This document shows positions 62,986 to 64,000 of a stretch of DNA of 64,000 bases, piece by piece. This stretch comes from Chryseobacterium ureilyticum (lineage in GTDB: Bacteria > Bacteroidota > Bacteroidia > Flavobacteriales > Weeksellaceae), in assembly GCF_900156735.1 (NCBI RefSeq), contig NZ_FTOL01000001.1, positions 1 through 64,000 on the forward strand, given 5' to 3'. A program made the position numbers and the translations under genes. Positions within the stretch are counted from its first letter, which is position 1. Every line of letters starts with the position of its first letter. The notes below the pieces were generated by a model. It was not told the DNA's origin and searched no databases. It saw only the letters and a program-made list of their open reading frames with translations.

Positions 62986-63018
62986 GACTCGGCAAAATCA
63001 TTTGCCGGGTCTTTTATT
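62986..63018 (+). terminator. terminator or attenuator between adhP and the DUF779 gene
   Basis: An 11-bp stem with one wobble (GACTCGGCAAA with TTTGCCGGGTC, loop ATCA) is followed by TTTTATT. It may reduce expression of the DUF779 gene relative to adhP. Confidence 0.75.
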
Positions 63019-63058
63019 ATCGGAATTGATAAAATTTAAATTTGAAAAAGAAAAAACA

Positions 63059-63442
63059 ATGAAAGAAAAAGTATCAAGACTGTCTGCAACAGAAAAAGCA
63101 CTTGAAGTTATTCAGGAGCTTGAAAACAAATACGGTGCTCTGATGTTTTATCAGGCAGGCGGATGCTGCGAAGGTACCCAACCGCAATGCTTCGAAAAAG
63201 GAGGTTTTTTCCCAAGAATGAATGATGCCATGATAGGAACCATCAACGGACACGAATTCTGGATAGATCGCGACCTGTTTGAATACTGGAAATATTCTCA
63301 TTTTACACTCGATGTTACTGACGGATTTGGTCCCGGAGGATTTTCGCTGGAAACTCCTTTAGGGAAAACATTTAAAGTACAATACAGGCTTTTTACTACT
63401 GAAGAATATGAAAATCTGGAACCCGTACAAAGAAGTGAATAG
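63059..63442 (+). CDS. DUF779 protein
   Basis: A 127-residue protein from the ATG at 63059. The longer frame from 62975 crosses the terminator and has no family similarity. The family signature F-Y-Q-A-G-G-C-C-E-G-T-Q-P-Q-C is present, then F-W-I-D-R-D. DUF779 genes are repeatedly found next to acetaldehyde-type dehydrogenases, and the conserved cysteines suggest a metal or thiol role; the activity is not established. It follows adhP, as in other genomes. Confidence 0.85.
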   Translation: MKEKVSRLSATEKALEVIQELENKYGALMFYQAGGCCEGTQPQCFEKGGFFPRMNDAMIGTINGHEFWIDRDLFEYWKYSHFTLDVTDGFGPGGFSLETPLGKTFKVQYRLFTTEEYENLEPVQRSE

Positions 63443-63456
63443 TCTTTACCTTAAAA

Positions 63457-64000
63457 TCAGGTGACTTTTACAAACCGGTTCACAAACATAGCTGCGACAA
63501 TATCTCCTACAGAATTTAAAACAGTTGCTAAAGGATCTACCAGTGTTCCGATAATCATTACAGCCGGAATGGCTTCTTGCGGTAATTTATACACTGAAAT
63601 CATCAGCATTTCACCAATATATCCTCCATTGGGAATTCCACCCGCTACAATACTTACAAAGACAGTAATACCTAAAGCCAATAAAAGATTAGATGGATCA
63701 AAGAAGTCTTTCCCGATAATCAGAAATGCTACATAGATTTTGATAATAGAAGACATGGAAGATCCGTTTTTATGCAGAGTAGTTCCAATAGGAATTACCA
63801 GATTGGCAATCGAATTGGGAATTCCGATTTTCGAAGCTGCCTGCAGATTCGCTGGCATTGTTGCAAAACTGCTACAAGTACTTATTGCTGTAAGGGAAGG
63901 GTAAATAGCATTACTCCAAAAGCTTTTAACTCCTTTCTGTCCATTCGCCATAAATGCATAAATAGAAAAGAATACCAGAAAATAAATAATTCCTGCTACA
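63457..64000 (-). CDS. dicarboxylate/amino acid:cation symporter (DAACS family), C-terminal part
   Basis: The gene runs off the window: 181 codons are visible, ending at the stop near 63457, and the frame stays open to 64000. Motifs of the SDF/GltPh fold are A-I-S-T-C-S-S-F-A-T-M-P for the serine-rich hairpin (HP1), I-P-I-G-T-T-L-H-K-N-G for the NMDG-type segment of TM7, G-G-I-P-N-G-G-Y-I-G-E-M-L for HP2 and D-P-L-A-T-V-L-N-S-V-G-D for TM8. It imports an anionic or polar amino acid or a C4-dicarboxylate with Na+ or H+. The substrate is not determined. Its stop lies 14 bases from the end of the DUF779 gene, tail to tail. Confidence 0.9.
   Translation of the reverse strand, partial: VAGIIYFLVFFSIYAFMANGQKGVKSFWSNAIYPSLTAISTCSSFATMPANLQAASKIGIPNSIANLVIPIGTTLHKNGSSMSSIIKIYVAFLIIGKDFFDPSNLLLALGITVFVSIVAGGIPNGGYIGEMLMISVYKLPQEAIPAVMIIGTLVDPLATVLNSVGDIVAAMFVNRFVKVT

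Overview
This window is AT-rich chromosomal DNA from a member of the Bacteroidota, most likely Chryseobacterium or a close relative in Flavobacteriia/Weeksellaceae. The evidence is: SusC/SusD pairs, a nuclease with a type IX secretion C-terminal sorting domain, the Bacteroidota-type T6SS tube protein TssD, HMG-CoA synthase (mevalonate pathway), promoters of the TAnnTTTG type, and almost no Shine-Dalgarno sequences. The genus is inferred from gene style, not from a marker gene. I saw no rRNA, tRNA, CRISPR array, transposase or integrase.

Layout. 1-2.3 kb: cytidine deaminase, an old yellow enzyme and a DUF2752 membrane protein. 2.4-18.8 kb: an accessory T6SS (subtype iii) island carrying tube protein, VgrG spike, a 56-residue spike-like gene, a DUF2931 lipoprotein, a DUF2235/Tle1-like phospholipase, a LysM protein, an exported protein, a PAAR-like DUF4280 tip and a 938-residue OmpA-domain protein. 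The island ends in a tandem array of about 1-kb lipoprotein genes: four intact copies, one with an early stop codon, and a collapsed sixth remnant. No sheath, baseplate or ClpV genes are present, so this is a satellite effector island. 18.8-32.8 kb: a T9SS nuclease, DUF4136 and DUF5522 genes, a PLP enzyme, a glucosaminidase, a WG-repeat protein, hemL, two tandem 117-residue surface-type proteins, two paralogous amidohydrolases around an AraC regulator and an ankyrin lipoprotein, and two small unknown genes. 33-38.8 kb: a TonB receptor with a beta-helix-like lipoprotein, next to a PhoB/PhoR-like two-component system. 38.9-49 kb: a pRiA4b ORF-3-like protein, a GH13 lipoprotein, a GreA-like protein, a gene remnant, thyA, a polytopic membrane protein, an M1 aminopeptidase and HMG-CoA synthase. 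49.4-59 kb: two consecutive SusC/SusD pairs with a shared leader sequence. 59-63.4 kb: an AraC regulator divergent from an aldehyde dehydrogenase, alcohol dehydrogenase and DUF779 module. The window ends inside a dicarboxylate/amino-acid symporter gene.

The most interesting part is 9.8-18.2 kb. A PAAR-like tip gene is followed directly by a large OmpA-domain candidate toxin and, two bases later, by the lipoprotein array. The copies share a near-constant N-terminal part and tail but have swapped C-terminal segments. This fits a diversifying immunity-gene array under recombination. Both the toxin and immunity roles are inferences from context. Several gene starts were moved from the longest possible ORF to an internal ATG where a terminator, promoter or signal peptide decides the matter.
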